In this document: piece after piece, positions 35,532 through 45,152 of the stretch
Position numbering within the stretch: the stretch's first letter is position 1
Layout of the letters: each line of letters opens with the position of its first letter
Origin: Gammaproteobacteria bacterium
GTDB lineage: Bacteria; Pseudomonadota; Gammaproteobacteria; JAPPPA01
Assembly (NCBI GenBank): GCA_030425645.1
Contig: JAUHZK010000001.1
Coordinates: 124,001 to 188,000, forward strand
Length of the DNA: 64,000 nt
Direction: 5' to 3'
Position numbers and translations under genes: made by a program
Notes under the pieces: generated by a model
What the model saw: only the letters and a program-made list of their open reading frames with translations
Told to the model about the DNA's origin: nothing
The model's database searches: none

Positions 35532-35846
35532 CTATTCGCTGCGGCTGGCTTTTTCTTCCAGGCCTGAAAGGCCAAAACGACGATCTAGTTCTTTTAATAC
35601 CGCGTCTGGTGACAGGTCTTGTTGCGCCAATAGCACCAGCGTGTGGAACCATAGATCGGCGACTTCATAGACAACGTTATCTTTATCGCCGTCTTTGGCG
35701 GCCATTACCACTTCGGTGGCTTCTTCGCCGATTTTCTTGAGGATTTTGTCGAGGCCTTTGCTATAAAGCTGGGCGACATAGGAGCTGTCCGGATCAGCGT
35801 CTTTGCGTTGTTCCAAGACGTCGGCGAGTTGCTGTAAGGTATTCAT
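35532..35846 (-). CDS. hisE: Phosphoribosyl-ATP pyrophosphatase
   Basis: 104 aa, a stand-alone HisE (second step of histidine synthesis), not fused to HisI. Visible are the MazG-like fold pattern [41 protein letters not shown], split across about residues 27-70 with the metal-binding EEATE and D/E residues. It is 8.5 kb from hisF-A-H-B, with the restriction island in between. HisI is not in the window. Confidence 0.93.
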   Translation of the reverse strand: MNTLQQLADVLEQRKDADPDSSYVAQLYSKGLDKILKKIGEEATEVVMAAKDGDKDNVVYEVADLWFHTLVLLAQQDLSPDAVLKELDRRFGLSGLEEKASRSE

Positions 35847-35920
35847 GCCGCGCAGTTTAGCAGCGCTGCTGCCGCTGGCCTATCCCTGACTGTAAGCCTT
35901 CTGATTTAGATGGAGTTCTG

Positions 35921-36703
35921 ATGACTGTTTTTGCCCGTAATGCCGTTGTTCTTGCTGTGCTGGCGACCTTGTTGAGCCTATTGGGGTTAACTGGCATCTG
36001 GGGTATTGATGGCAACGATGCCGAGCGTGTCCGTTTTGGTGTCGCCGAGCTGGCGTTAATGCTGTTATTGATCATTAATGGCTTTGCCATCAAGCGCCAT
36101 ATTTACCAGCAGCCTTCTAGTTTGTTAGCGCAACAACTGTCTTGGTTATGCCTGCTGTCCCTAATGCTGTGTTTTGTTGGCGATGTGGTTAATCGCAATT
36201 TTGCGCAGCAGTTTTATCAGTACGGCAGCGTGGTAAAGCATGACTATTTGGCTGACTCGGTGTTTTTCTTTGCCCCCGGTTATTTGCTATTGCTAGTGGC
36301 CGTGGGCCGCGTTGCTCAAGCGCGTGGAGTGAGTGCCCAATTTATGTCGGTGACCGCTGCCGTAGCCGCGGTACTCGCCGCTTTGAGCTTTATTAATATG
36401 GCTGACTTTGATGCGGGCCAGCGCGTATTAGGTATTACTGGCAGTTATGCGGTTTTGATTGCTGTTGTTGGCGTCGCTAGCCTGTGGTTATTAAAAGCCT
36501 ATGGCGCGGCAACAGCGCCGGCCGGTATCCGTTGGGCAGCATTGGGCTTGGCGCTAGCGGCCATTGCCGATGCCTTGATTGGTTCGTTATGGATATACGG
36601 CAATAATGGCGAGGGTTTCTTCCCCGCCATTAGTTACGTGAATTGGATTGTTTATTTCGCCTCGCAGGCGATGGTGCAGCAGCTGCCGCTGGCCGTTAAA
36701 TGA
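35921..36703 (+). CDS. Predicted multi-pass membrane protein, unknown function
   Basis: 260 aa with about eight hydrophobic segments distributed over the whole length; charged residues are few. The start has GGAG upstream. No family was recognised with confidence; the helix number and size recall YhhN/TMEM86-like proteins, but no signature was identified. It is divergent from hisE, and its 3' end faces hsdM with only 15 bp between, marking the edge of the restriction island. Confidence 0.65.
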   Translation: MTVFARNAVVLAVLATLLSLLGLTGIWGIDGNDAERVRFGVAELALMLLLIINGFAIKRHIYQQPSSLLAQQLSWLCLLSLMLCFVGDVVNRNFAQQFYQYGSVVKHDYLADSVFFFAPGYLLLLVAVGRVAQARGVSAQFMSVTAAVAAVLAALSFINMADFDAGQRVLGITGSYAVLIAVVGVASLWLLKAYGAATAPAGIRWAALGLALAAIADALIGSLWIYGNNGEGFFPAISYVNWIVYFASQAMVQQLPLAVK

Positions 36704-36718
36704 TCGCGGCGAAATAAC

Positions 36719-38191
36719 CTAAGTTAATGCCGCTTCTATCTCCCGGAAGGCTGCCAGGCCTGCTTCAAGGTTTTCCACTATTTCTTCCGCTATTTCGTCC
36801 GGGTCCGGCAAATTGTCCAAATCCGCCAGTGACTTATCTTTCAGCCAAAAGATATCCAAACTGGTCTTGTCGCGCGCCAGCACATCCTCGTAGCTGTATT
36901 TGCGCCAACGGCCTTCTGGGCTTTCTTCACTCCAGGTTTCAGCTCGGCCTTCTATGTCGCCCGGTTGATAGCACTCAATAAAGTCTTTTAAGTCTTCTAG
37001 CCGCAGCGGTTTCTTTTTTAGCGTGTGGTGAATGTTGGTGCGGTAGTCGTAAAACCAAATGTCCTTGGTCCAAGGCTTTTCGGCGGCTGGCTTGTTGTCA
37101 AAAAACAATACATTCGCCTTTACGCCTTGGGCGTAGAAAATACCCGTAGGCAACCGCAAAACCGTGTGCAGGTTCGTGGTGGCAAGTAGCTTCTTACGCA
37201 CCGTTTCGCCCGCGCCGCCTTCAAACAACACATTGTCTGGCACTACCACCGCCGCTTTCCCGGTGGACTTCAGCATGCTGCGAATATGCTGCACAAAATT
37301 GAGTTGTTTGTTCGATGTGGTTGCCCAAAAGTCTTTGCGGTTATAGGTTAAGTCGTCCTTTTCTTGCTCGCCGGCTTCGTTGGTCACCGTCATGGAGGAT
37401 TTTTTGCCGAACGGCGGGTTTGCCAGCACGTAATCCACTTTAATGGGGCTTTCCGCCACCAAGGCGTCGGTCGACGCAATCGCTGGTTCGCCGTCCATCT
37501 CGCCAATATTGTGTAAAAACAGGTTCATTAAGCACAGGCGGCGGGTATTCGCGACAATCTCATTGCCGTAGAAGGTGCGGTCTTTTAGTGCGGCTTTTTC
37601 TTCTTTGTCTAAGTCATGCTGCTCAACAATAAAGTCATAGGCTGCCAGTAAAAAGCCGCCCGTGCCTGTGGCCGGATCGGCAATGGTTTTGCCCGGCTCC
37701 GGGCGCACGCACTCCACCATCGCTTTAATCAAAGCGCGGGGCGTAAAGTACTGGCCTGCGCCCGATTTGGTGTCCTCCGCGTTCTTTTCTAATAAGCCTT
37801 CGTAAATTTCACCCTTTACGTCTACACCAGTCATGGTCCAGTCGGTGCTGTTAATCATTTGCACCAGCTTGTACAGCTTGGCGGGGTCTTGAATTTTGTT
37901 TTGCGCCTTAGTGAAAATCTGCCCCAACATGCCCGGCTTAGTCCCTAGCGTTTGCAGCAGCCGCACGTAGTGCACCTCGAGCTCTGCGCCTGTTTCTGCG
38001 AGCAAACTGCTCCAGTTGAATTCTGCAGGAATGCCTACATCACGGTTGTAGGGCGGCTGGGAATATTCGTCCGCCATTTTCAAAAAGATTAAATAGGTAA
38101 TTTGCTCTAAATAATCGCCATAGCTCACACCGTCGTCTTTAAGTACGGTGCAAAAATTCCAAATGCGGGAAACAATAGTCGAAGCATTCAT
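36719..38191 (-). CDS. hsdM: Type I restriction-modification DNA methyltransferase subunit HsdM
   Basis: 490 aa from ATG 38191 (MNASTIVSRIWNFCTVLKDDG); a TTG at 38230 would add 13 residues and is less likely. N6-adenine methylase with SAM-binding motif ADPATGTGGFLLAAYD (about residue 158) and catalytic ANPPFGKK. The N-terminal HsdM domain covers about 1-125. With HsdS it methylates the target, and with HsdR it forms the nuclease. Unlike the usual M-S-R order it is the last gene here, separated from darG by 185 bp, so it may have its own promoter. It is convergent with 35921-36703. Confidence 0.95.
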   Translation of the reverse strand: MNASTIVSRIWNFCTVLKDDGVSYGDYLEQITYLIFLKMADEYSQPPYNRDVGIPAEFNWSSLLAETGAELEVHYVRLLQTLGTKPGMLGQIFTKAQNKIQDPAKLYKLVQMINSTDWTMTGVDVKGEIYEGLLEKNAEDTKSGAGQYFTPRALIKAMVECVRPEPGKTIADPATGTGGFLLAAYDFIVEQHDLDKEEKAALKDRTFYGNEIVANTRRLCLMNLFLHNIGEMDGEPAIASTDALVAESPIKVDYVLANPPFGKKSSMTVTNEAGEQEKDDLTYNRKDFWATTSNKQLNFVQHIRSMLKSTGKAAVVVPDNVLFEGGAGETVRKKLLATTNLHTVLRLPTGIFYAQGVKANVLFFDNKPAAEKPWTKDIWFYDYRTNIHHTLKKKPLRLEDLKDFIECYQPGDIEGRAETWSEESPEGRWRKYSYEDVLARDKTSLDIFWLKDKSLADLDNLPDPDEIAEEIVENLEAGLAAFREIEAALT

Positions 38192-38376
38192 AATGTTATT
38201 TTCAATAAGGGGCTCATTGGCATTTAGCAACCATGCGACCTATAGTCCGCTTCTAGGCGGGTAAATCCTAAGTGGTATCTTCCATCGGCGGGTGACGAGC
38301 TTAGAGACATTTGGCCCAGCAGGGGCTGTCTTTTTTGCCTGTGCATTTTAATTTTGGGCAATTAGACTGCTTTGAA

Positions 38377-39492
38377 TCACATGCTGGCAAAAGCGATATC
38401 ATCACAGATATCAAGGCGCAACCAATTCAGCATTTCCAGATTTCGCATTGATTCAATAACCGAGCTTCGTTTGGGCTCCTGCGCCCATTTTGATTTCCAC
38501 GACGCAATGAAATCCAAAACATCCTGCTCGCTTGCCGCGTTGGTGCTGCTTCCAGCTTTGACTTCACGGGCGGCAAATAAAATGGTGGTAACCTCTTCTG
38601 CCTGATCGGTTGTCTTTATTCGGCTGAACAAATCTACCGTTTTTGAAATCTTAGACTCGTATTGTGCTAATTCGGCGGCAAATTTCGCCTTTTCAGTTTC
38701 AAAGTTCGCAGAAACCTTGAGAGCGGTCATTCGGCCAAGCTGGCCTTCAGTAATCAAGTTTGCATTCGCAAACGTGCCCAATGCCGCCTTTACGTCATCT
38801 GAAAAAGGCCCATAGGAACCTTTCTTGAAATCGAAACCGGTAGCAACGCCTTGTTCGGTAAAGATGTAACAAATTTTCTGGAATATCGTACGCCCGACAG
38901 GGTTGGCATAAGGTTGTTGCTGCAACCGGTTCACGACTTCAAGCAATGCAACCAATGCAGGCGTCAGTTGGGCATTCTTATGCCCCTTTTTGTCCTCGTC
39001 TAAGTTTAGTTGGCCAGACAAAAAGCGTACTTCAAGCTGCTGTTTAGGCGTGCCAAAGGGCGCATAAATCTCAACATCTATATCTAGCCTACTCAGTGTT
39101 TTATACATAAGTGGGCCTACATCTTTCCACTCCAGCCCGCCATTGCCGCAGCCAAGTGGCGGAAACGCAATAGACCGGATGCCCCAAGTTTTATAGTCGC
39201 GCTCAAATGCGGCCAAGCCATCAACCACATATTGCAGCCGCGAAGGCGAACGCCAATGCTTCTTGGTAGGAAAATTCAGGACGGAAATGCCCAAAATATC
39301 TTCATAAAGGTAAGGCGCGCCAGGCTGAACCTCTCCGCGGTCACAGCGCGACACATAATCGTTGAACATCCCTGGGAACTGCTTTTTGAACACAGCGGCA
39401 ACGCCCTTGCCCATTACACCCACACAATTCACGGTGTTCACCAGCGTGGCTGCCTCACTTTGGAACATGTCGCCAATCAGCACTTTGATCAT
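38377..39492 (-). CDS. darG: DarG-type antitoxin (macrodomain DNA ADP-ribosyl glycohydrolase)
   Basis: 371 aa. Residues 1-155 form a macrodomain (VNTVNCVGVMGKGVAAVFKK, AFPPLGCGNGGLEW) that in DarG removes ADP-ribose from DNA. Residues about 170-371 fit the DarG C-terminal domain that binds and inhibits the toxin (FDFKKGSYGPFSDDVKAAL). It starts 2 bp after darT, so the pair is coupled, toxin first. DarTG systems of other bacteria act as phage defence. The position inside an hsd operon suggests co-expression with restriction. Confidence 0.9.
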   Translation of the reverse strand: MIKVLIGDMFQSEAATLVNTVNCVGVMGKGVAAVFKKQFPGMFNDYVSRCDRGEVQPGAPYLYEDILGISVLNFPTKKHWRSPSRLQYVVDGLAAFERDYKTWGIRSIAFPPLGCGNGGLEWKDVGPLMYKTLSRLDIDVEIYAPFGTPKQQLEVRFLSGQLNLDEDKKGHKNAQLTPALVALLEVVNRLQQQPYANPVGRTIFQKICYIFTEQGVATGFDFKKGSYGPFSDDVKAALGTFANANLITEGQLGRMTALKVSANFETEKAKFAAELAQYESKISKTVDLFSRIKTTDQAEEVTTILFAAREVKAGSSTNAASEQDVLDFIASWKSKWAQEPKRSSVIESMRNLEMLNWLRLDICDDIAFASM

Positions 39493-39494
39493 GT

Positions 39495-40082
39495 CTAATC
39501 CCTGAAAAACTGCTGGGGGTTAATAGTGATGGGCATTGTAAACCCCAGCTCGGTCAATTGCTGAGCCACCGCATCGGTGGCAACTACAGCGCCGGTTATA
39601 AATTCAATCGGTACAACATTCGGCACCAACACCTCGGCGCCTTTCGCCGAACTGTGCTTCCATTCAGCGATTTGATTGTCGGGGTGGCGCCAGTCCCAAG
39701 CATAAATGTAATCGAGATCCATACCTGAGACTGCGTTTGGGGGATAAAACGCGACATATTTGCTGGAGGCGTTTTGATCTGTAATCACCACTCCGGCCAG
39801 CTCAAGCACACCAGTGGACACCGTTAACACGCAAAGCTCTTCAGCCATATCCCGGCGCGACGACATCATTGGGTTTCTAGCATCAAAGAACAAGTTGGCA
39901 TATTGGTGCAGCCTCAGACCTCCGTAGACCCGTACTCGCGAACGCCTATCCTGCACATGAGCCATGGATACGTCGGCATGGTTAAATGCAGTTGCTTGCT
40001 CATGGCTCAAAATCCCATTGGCCAATACCGACGGAATATTGGCAATTGGCATAATGTTCTGAAATTCGCGTAGCTCAGCCAT
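39495..40082 (-). CDS. darT: DarT-type ADP-ribosyltransferase toxin (DUF4433)
   Basis: 195 aa from ATG 40082 (MAELREFQNIMPIANIPSVL); a longer reading from 40124 would run further into hsdS. DarT modifies bases in single-stranded DNA with ADP-ribose from NAD+. Family features: MPIANIPSVLANGILSHE, VQDRRSRVRVYGGLRLHQY with FFDARNPMM, and a probable catalytic Glu150 in AKGAEVLVP. Its start overlaps the hsdS end by 8 bp. It is slightly short for the family. Subtype cannot be fixed by eye. Confidence 0.88.
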   Translation of the reverse strand: MAELREFQNIMPIANIPSVLANGILSHEQATAFNHADVSMAHVQDRRSRVRVYGGLRLHQYANLFFDARNPMMSSRRDMAEELCVLTVSTGVLELAGVVITDQNASSKYVAFYPPNAVSGMDLDYIYAWDWRHPDNQIAEWKHSSAKGAEVLVPNVVPIEFITGAVVATDAVAQQLTELGFTMPITINPQQFFRD

Positions 40083-41511
40083 TGGCGGCCTCAGTAACTT
40101 CAGGGGACACCAACTCGCCGGCAAAGGCCTTTTTCAGGATGCTTTGGCGTAGGGCTTCGGCTTTTTGTAGATTTTGGATGAGGGTGGTTTCCAGCTGCTC
40201 GACAACCGAGAGGCTGGATTCGATTGCTTGGATGATTTGTTGTTGTTCGGCGGGGGAGCATATTGATACCGGCACTTCCGACAGCGCTTCGCCTGTAAGA
40301 TGTTTAATAGTAGTTCCGGTAAAATGCTTTGCTAGCGCGCCATTGTCGGCAAGTAGCCAAAGTTTGTAGTACAGCCATTCAGGCGCAACTAGACCTATCG
40401 GAACTCGAACACGATGTAGCGCTTTTTGGAAGCGCATTTCCGATGCCTGGCCTTGCCAAATAGCACACCGACCTGGCTCACCACCTTCACAAACAATTAG
40501 GTCTCCGTTTTCTAAGCCGTATCTCTCATTTTCGCTTGGCTCAAACTTCATATCTAGCAAATCATCTAGATCAAAGCTTCCCCAGCGAACATTGACATTT
40601 CTTAGGTACGGCATTGGAGTGCCCGTATTCTTTTTCTTATCCAGCATCTTACCGAGGGCCGCTTCCAAGCATAGAGTACTGAATGAAGTTTCGGCCCAAC
40701 TACTAGGCAGTTCAGGGCTAGTGGAATAACGAGGAGATTTAGGTACCAGCCTTTTGGGCCTAACTGGCTTCTTCCCCTCTTTCCCGTTCGCTTCCCAGTT
40801 TTTGACGGCTTGTTGCCAGTTGCTGAGTTGTCGTTGGTAGCGTTGTTGGCGTTCTTGCTGGATTTGCTGCAGTAGGGTTTCGGCGTTGCCGACTTTGTCG
40901 GGATTTGCGGCCCGCCATGGCTCGGTGAGCTTGCCTTCAAAGGCGTGCTTGAGTACGGATTGGCGGTAGATTTTGAGTTGTTGTTGGGTGGTTTTTAGCG
41001 CTTCTACGCCCTTATCCAGCTCGGCGAACAGGGCTTCGATTTTTTCTACTATGCGGTGTTGTTCTAAAATATCTGGCATTGGCACCTCAATAGAGGCAAT
41101 TTGTTTCGTCGATATATTCGGTTGTGCTCCCCCGTAAGCAATTTTTTCTATCTGACGCTTGGCCTCGTGCAGGAAGTAGTACAGATAGGCTTGAGAAAGC
41201 ACTTTTTCATCAAGCGATCTAAGCCTTCCTACTCGCTGATTTAGATACGCTGCATTGCTTCCAACAAATCGGCCAAACTTTCCCGTTGTAGCCCCTGACA
41301 AGGCAATCAACAAATCTCCTTTTTTTATTTTGAATCGCTCGAACTCGCTTCTTGCATCTATACATGCACTGTTTTGGGTGGAAATTTGTCCTTCATGGAT
41401 ATCAGAAATGCGTACCACAGGAACGCCGGAGTCTGTGAATTCCTTGGACTTAAACGCGAAACCGTTTGAGATCTGGCAGACGCTACCAAGCGTTACGCCT
41501 TGTGCCATCAC
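40075..41511 (-). CDS. hsdS: Type I restriction-modification specificity subunit HsdS
   Basis: 478 aa with the two-target-recognition-domain layout: TRD1 (about 5-150), conserved helical spacer with EQHRIVEKIEALFAELDKG (about 150-200), a long charged Gln/Lys-rich linker (about 205-255), TRD2 (about 270-415) and a second helical region (PAEQQQIIQAIESSLSVVEQL). The bipartite target cannot be predicted. It overlaps hsdR by 4 bp (ATGA) and darT by 8 bp, so all are tightly coupled. Confidence 0.93.
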   Translation of the reverse strand: MMAQGVTLGSVCQISNGFAFKSKEFTDSGVPVVRISDIHEGQISTQNSACIDARSEFERFKIKKGDLLIALSGATTGKFGRFVGSNAAYLNQRVGRLRSLDEKVLSQAYLYYFLHEAKRQIEKIAYGGAQPNISTKQIASIEVPMPDILEQHRIVEKIEALFAELDKGVEALKTTQQQLKIYRQSVLKHAFEGKLTEPWRAANPDKVGNAETLLQQIQQERQQRYQRQLSNWQQAVKNWEANGKEGKKPVRPKRLVPKSPRYSTSPELPSSWAETSFSTLCLEAALGKMLDKKKNTGTPMPYLRNVNVRWGSFDLDDLLDMKFEPSENERYGLENGDLIVCEGGEPGRCAIWQGQASEMRFQKALHRVRVPIGLVAPEWLYYKLWLLADNGALAKHFTGTTIKHLTGEALSEVPVSICSPAEQQQIIQAIESSLSVVEQLETTLIQNLQKAEALRQSILKKAFAGELVSPEVTEAANG

Positions 41512-44318
41512 GCCACCAATGCCTCATTCAGTTCATCAATCACTGCATCCATCTGCTCCCCAAAACGCTGATAAAACCCACCTAGGCCGCCATGCTGGTT
41601 AAAGGGCTCCAGTTCGCAGTCATCCCGCTCAAAGTGAAAGCTGTGGGCAATATGGTCGCGCACCATGCGCAGCCAGTGCATTTGTTCTTCGCTGAATTTG
41701 GGGCCGTCGCCCTGTTGTTTTCTCCATACCCAGTCGGCAAAGCGTTTTTCTACGGTGTCGCTGTAGGGGTTTAGGGTTTGGTCGATGCCGCAGGCGCGGC
41801 GCACGAGAGAGACGAGTACGGCCAGTTCTTTTTCCGGCGCGGTTTTGCTGCTGAGCTGGTCTAGCTGGGCGTAGGCATCCCATATGCGTAGCGGCGCCAG
41901 ATGTGGGCGCTCAGATTTTAGGGTTTGCAGCAGACCTTTAATCATTTTAAAGCTGAGGTTTTTACGGCGCTGGGGCTGCGAGTAGAACAGGCTTAGGGCA
42001 GTGATGTCGTCGCGGTGGCTTTGTAGGTACTGTTCAAACTCGCTCACGGTGGCTTGCTGCTTTTCTGTCACGCTGGTTTTCCAGCCGCTTTCAAGCACTT
42101 CGTCTAGGTTGTGTTCGTCTAGGGTTTGTTCGTGTTGGCGTTGAATGTCTGTAATGAGTTCAATTACGGGCATGGACAGCGGCTTAACTGCCGCTTCAAT
42201 AAGTTGCTTGCGGGTTTGTTCAATTTCTAGGCTGGTAATGGTGCCGCTGTTTTGCCGATCAGGGTTTTGCAGAATGGCTTGTTCAATTTGGTCTGGCTCG
42301 ATAGCTGCCAAAAGGCCTTTAGCAATAGTTTGTACGCTGCAATCGGGGTGGCCGTTTTCAGCCAGTGTTTGTTCAATTTGGTGTTTTTGCTGTTGGTTGA
42401 GTTGGCGGTCTATCCGCGCTAGACGGCCTGCGGCACTGGCAATGCTGTCGTCATCGCGCGCACCGCCCATCATTACGCCGGTGAGTAGGTCTTTGGTGGA
42501 TACACTCGGCTTGGTTTCCAACGGGCGGTTGTCGGTTTTAATGGATTCGGTTACGCCAACCGCGTCTATCAGTACGTAGTGAGTTTTGGCTTGGGCGTCT
42601 TCGCCACAGGCGCGTTTCATGGCTTCGCTGTCGGCCACGCGGGTGCCGCGGCCTTTCATTTGCTCGTAGTAGTTCTTGCTTTTTACGTCGCGCATAAACA
42701 GCAGGCATTCCAGCGGTTTTACGTCGGTGCCGGTGGCAATCATGTCTACGGTGACGGCGATGCGCGGCATGTAGTCATTACGAAAACTATTGAGTACCGA
42801 TTTGGGGTCTTCTTTTGACTGGTAGGTGACTTTTTTGCAGAAGTCGTTACCGGCGTTAAATTCCTGCCGTACAAGATTGATGATGTCGTCGGCGTGGCTG
42901 TCGGTTTTGGCAAAAATGAGCGTTTTGGGAATGGTTTTTAGGCTGCGTTGTGGGCCTTCGCCTTCGGTGGGGCGTTGTGGAAAGATATCAGGCAGGGCTT
43001 GGCGATAGCTTCTGAGCACGGTGCGAATCTGGCTTTCGTTGACCACGGAGCGGTCCAGTTCTTTGCCTTGGTATTCAACTTCGTCGTTGCTGTCCCAGCG
43101 TTGTTTGCGGGTAAGTTTGTGGCGTTTGTAGTGGCCGCGTTCTACTTTGGCGCCTTGTTCGGTGATTTTGGTGCGGATGATGTATTCCTCGCCCGCAACG
43201 TTTACGCCGTCTACCACCGCTTGTTCATGGGTGTATTCGCTAACCACGTTTTGCTGAAAAAAACCGTAGGTGCGGCTGTCGGGCGTGGCGGTGAGGCCAA
43301 TTAGAAAGCCATCAAAATATTCCAGCACTTGTCGCCAAAGGTTGTAAATGCTGCGGTGGCATTCGTCGATGACAATAAAGTCGAAGAACTCCAGCGGTAC
43401 GGTTGCGTTGTAAACCACCGGCAGCGGCTCTTTGCGGCCGAGTTTGAGCTCATTGGGGTTGATGTCTTCGGCGCTGTCTTCCAACTCTTCACCTTTGAGC
43501 ATGGCGTAGAGGCGCTGAATGGTGCAGATAACCACTTGTGCGTCGGTTGGCACATGAGCCGATTTGAGGCGGTTAACGGTATATAACTCGGTGAATTTAC
43601 GCGTGTCGTCGGTTGGCACGTAGGTCATAAATTCTTGTTCGGCTTGCTCACCCAAGTTTTTGGTATCAACCAAAAACAGGATGCGTTTGGCGCCAGCATG
43701 TTTTAACAGGCGGTAAATAGACGTAACGGCGGTGTAGGTTTTACCGGCGCCGGTGGCCATTTGAATAAGTGCCCGTGGTTTATTTTGTTTGAAACTAGCT
43801 TCTAGGTTGGTGACGGCGGTGATTTGGCAATCCCGCAGGTTTTTGCTGTCAAGCGCTGGAATGTTTTGTAAACGGTGGCGCAGTGGCGGTACTTGTAGCC
43901 ACGACTGTAGGGTTTCTGGGCGATGGAAGTTGAAGACTTCTCGGGAACGCGGGTTTGGATCGCGCGCGTCAGAAAAATGGGTAACCGTGCCGGTAGATTC
44001 ATACAAAAAATGTACCGCGGTGCCGGGGGCAATAAATTTGAACTCAGACGAGGCGTAACGCTGGGACTGTTCGGCCACGCTGTGTAGCTTAAAACCGAGG
44101 TCTTCACGCTTGGCTTCAACTACGCCGCAGAGTTGAGCGTCTACAAATAGCGCGTAATCGACGGGGCCAGTACTGGTTTGATATTCCCGTACGGCTACAC
44201 CGAGGGAGGCATTGGGGTTTAGCTCAGAAAAGCTTTGCAGTACCCAGCCCGCCTGTTGCAGCAGGGCATCAATTTGATCGCGGGCTATTTGTTCTGGGGT
44301 TTGGTTGGCTGTTGTCAT
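41508..44318 (-). CDS. hsdR: Type I restriction enzyme endonuclease/translocase subunit HsdR
   Basis: 936 aa from ATG 44318 (MTTANQTPEQIARDQID); an alternative TTG/other codon at 44348 is not favoured. N-terminal PD-(D/E)xK nuclease: the Asp in PVDYALFVDA and EAK in GVVEAKREDLGF. SF2 translocase motor: Walker A MATGAGKTYTA, motif II VIDECHRS, motif III GLTATPDSRT, and MKGRGTRVAD. C-terminal helical domain ends near 936. It is the first gene of the island and starts 60 bp after the hisF stop, on the same strand, so hisF transcripts may read into it. Confidence 0.95.
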   Translation of the reverse strand: MTTANQTPEQIARDQIDALLQQAGWVLQSFSELNPNASLGVAVREYQTSTGPVDYALFVDAQLCGVVEAKREDLGFKLHSVAEQSQRYASSEFKFIAPGTAVHFLYESTGTVTHFSDARDPNPRSREVFNFHRPETLQSWLQVPPLRHRLQNIPALDSKNLRDCQITAVTNLEASFKQNKPRALIQMATGAGKTYTAVTSIYRLLKHAGAKRILFLVDTKNLGEQAEQEFMTYVPTDDTRKFTELYTVNRLKSAHVPTDAQVVICTIQRLYAMLKGEELEDSAEDINPNELKLGRKEPLPVVYNATVPLEFFDFIVIDECHRSIYNLWRQVLEYFDGFLIGLTATPDSRTYGFFQQNVVSEYTHEQAVVDGVNVAGEEYIIRTKITEQGAKVERGHYKRHKLTRKQRWDSNDEVEYQGKELDRSVVNESQIRTVLRSYRQALPDIFPQRPTEGEGPQRSLKTIPKTLIFAKTDSHADDIINLVRQEFNAGNDFCKKVTYQSKEDPKSVLNSFRNDYMPRIAVTVDMIATGTDVKPLECLLFMRDVKSKNYYEQMKGRGTRVADSEAMKRACGEDAQAKTHYVLIDAVGVTESIKTDNRPLETKPSVSTKDLLTGVMMGGARDDDSIASAAGRLARIDRQLNQQQKHQIEQTLAENGHPDCSVQTIAKGLLAAIEPDQIEQAILQNPDRQNSGTITSLEIEQTRKQLIEAAVKPLSMPVIELITDIQRQHEQTLDEHNLDEVLESGWKTSVTEKQQATVSEFEQYLQSHRDDITALSLFYSQPQRRKNLSFKMIKGLLQTLKSERPHLAPLRIWDAYAQLDQLSSKTAPEKELAVLVSLVRRACGIDQTLNPYSDTVEKRFADWVWRKQQGDGPKFSEEQMHWLRMVRDHIAHSFHFERDDCELEPFNQHGGLGGFYQRFGEQMDAVIDELNEALVA

Positions 44319-44378
44319 TGTTGTGGCCAGCTCCTTCGATGACCACATTGTATGCCTTGGCTAGGCTTGTTAACAGTC

Positions 44379-45152
44379 TTATAGCCGCACTTCGATTTTG
44401 CGGTTCTTCATGCACTGTTTGGCTTCGCCAACGGTGTGCTCACCAAAATGGAAAATACTCGCTGCGAGTACCGCATCGGCGCCGCCGATTTCAACGCCGT
44501 CGGCTAGGTCATCGAGTTTGCCAACACCGCCGCTGGCAATCAGCGGAATATTGACGTGGCGGCCAATTTCTTGCATTAGCTCGTTATCGAAACCTTCACG
44601 GGTGCCATCGCGGTCCATGCTGGTTACTAATAGTTCGCCAGCGCCGTATTCAGCCATTTTCTTTGACCATTCAATGGCGTCTAGGCCAGTTTTTTTACGG
44701 CCGCCGTGGGTAAAGATTTCCCAGCGGGGTGCTTCTTTCTTTTTGTTAACGCGTTTAGCGTCAATCGCTACCACGATGCATTGGTTGCCAAAGCGGCTAG
44801 AGGCTTCGCGCACAAATTCGGGATTGCTCACCGCAGCGGTGTTAATGCTGACTTTGTCGGCACCGGCATTGAGCATACGGCGGATGTCGGCGCATTCGCG
44901 GATGCCACCGCCGACGGTTAGCGGAATAAAGATTTGGCTGGCTACGGCTTGTACGACTTCAACCATGGTGGCGCGGTCGTCCGAGCTAGCAGTAATATCG
45001 AGGATGCAAACTTCGTCAGCACCTTGGTCGTTATAACGACGCGCAACTTCTACCGGGTCTCCGGCATCACGCAGGCCTAAAAACTTAACGCCTTTAACAA
45101 CGCGGCCGTTGTCGACATCGAGGCAGGGAATAATGCGTTTAGCTAAGCCCAT
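44379..45152 (-). CDS. hisF: Imidazole glycerol phosphate synthase, cyclase subunit HisF
   Basis: 257 aa TIM barrel. Catalytic Asp residues are in [14 protein letters not shown] (Asp11) and [14 protein letters not shown]. With HisH it produces IGP and AICAR in histidine and purine metabolism. Its start overlaps the hisA stop by one base (TAATG). It is the last his gene of the hisB-H-A-F set, and hsdR follows 60 bp downstream. Confidence 0.97.
   Translation of the reverse strand: MGLAKRIIPCLDVDNGRVVKGVKFLGLRDAGDPVEVARRYNDQGADEVCILDITASSDDRATMVEVVQAVASQIFIPLTVGGGIRECADIRRMLNAGADKVSINTAAVSNPEFVREASSRFGNQCIVVAIDAKRVNKKKEAPRWEIFTHGGRKKTGLDAIEWSKKMAEYGAGELLVTSMDRDGTREGFDNELMQEIGRHVNIPLIASGGVGKLDDLADGVEIGGADAVLAASIFHFGEHTVGEAKQCMKNRKIEVRL

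Noticed and set aside
36719-44318. Prophage or integrative element carrying the defence genes
   Set aside because: No integrase, transposase, tRNA target or terminal direct repeats were visible at the edges.
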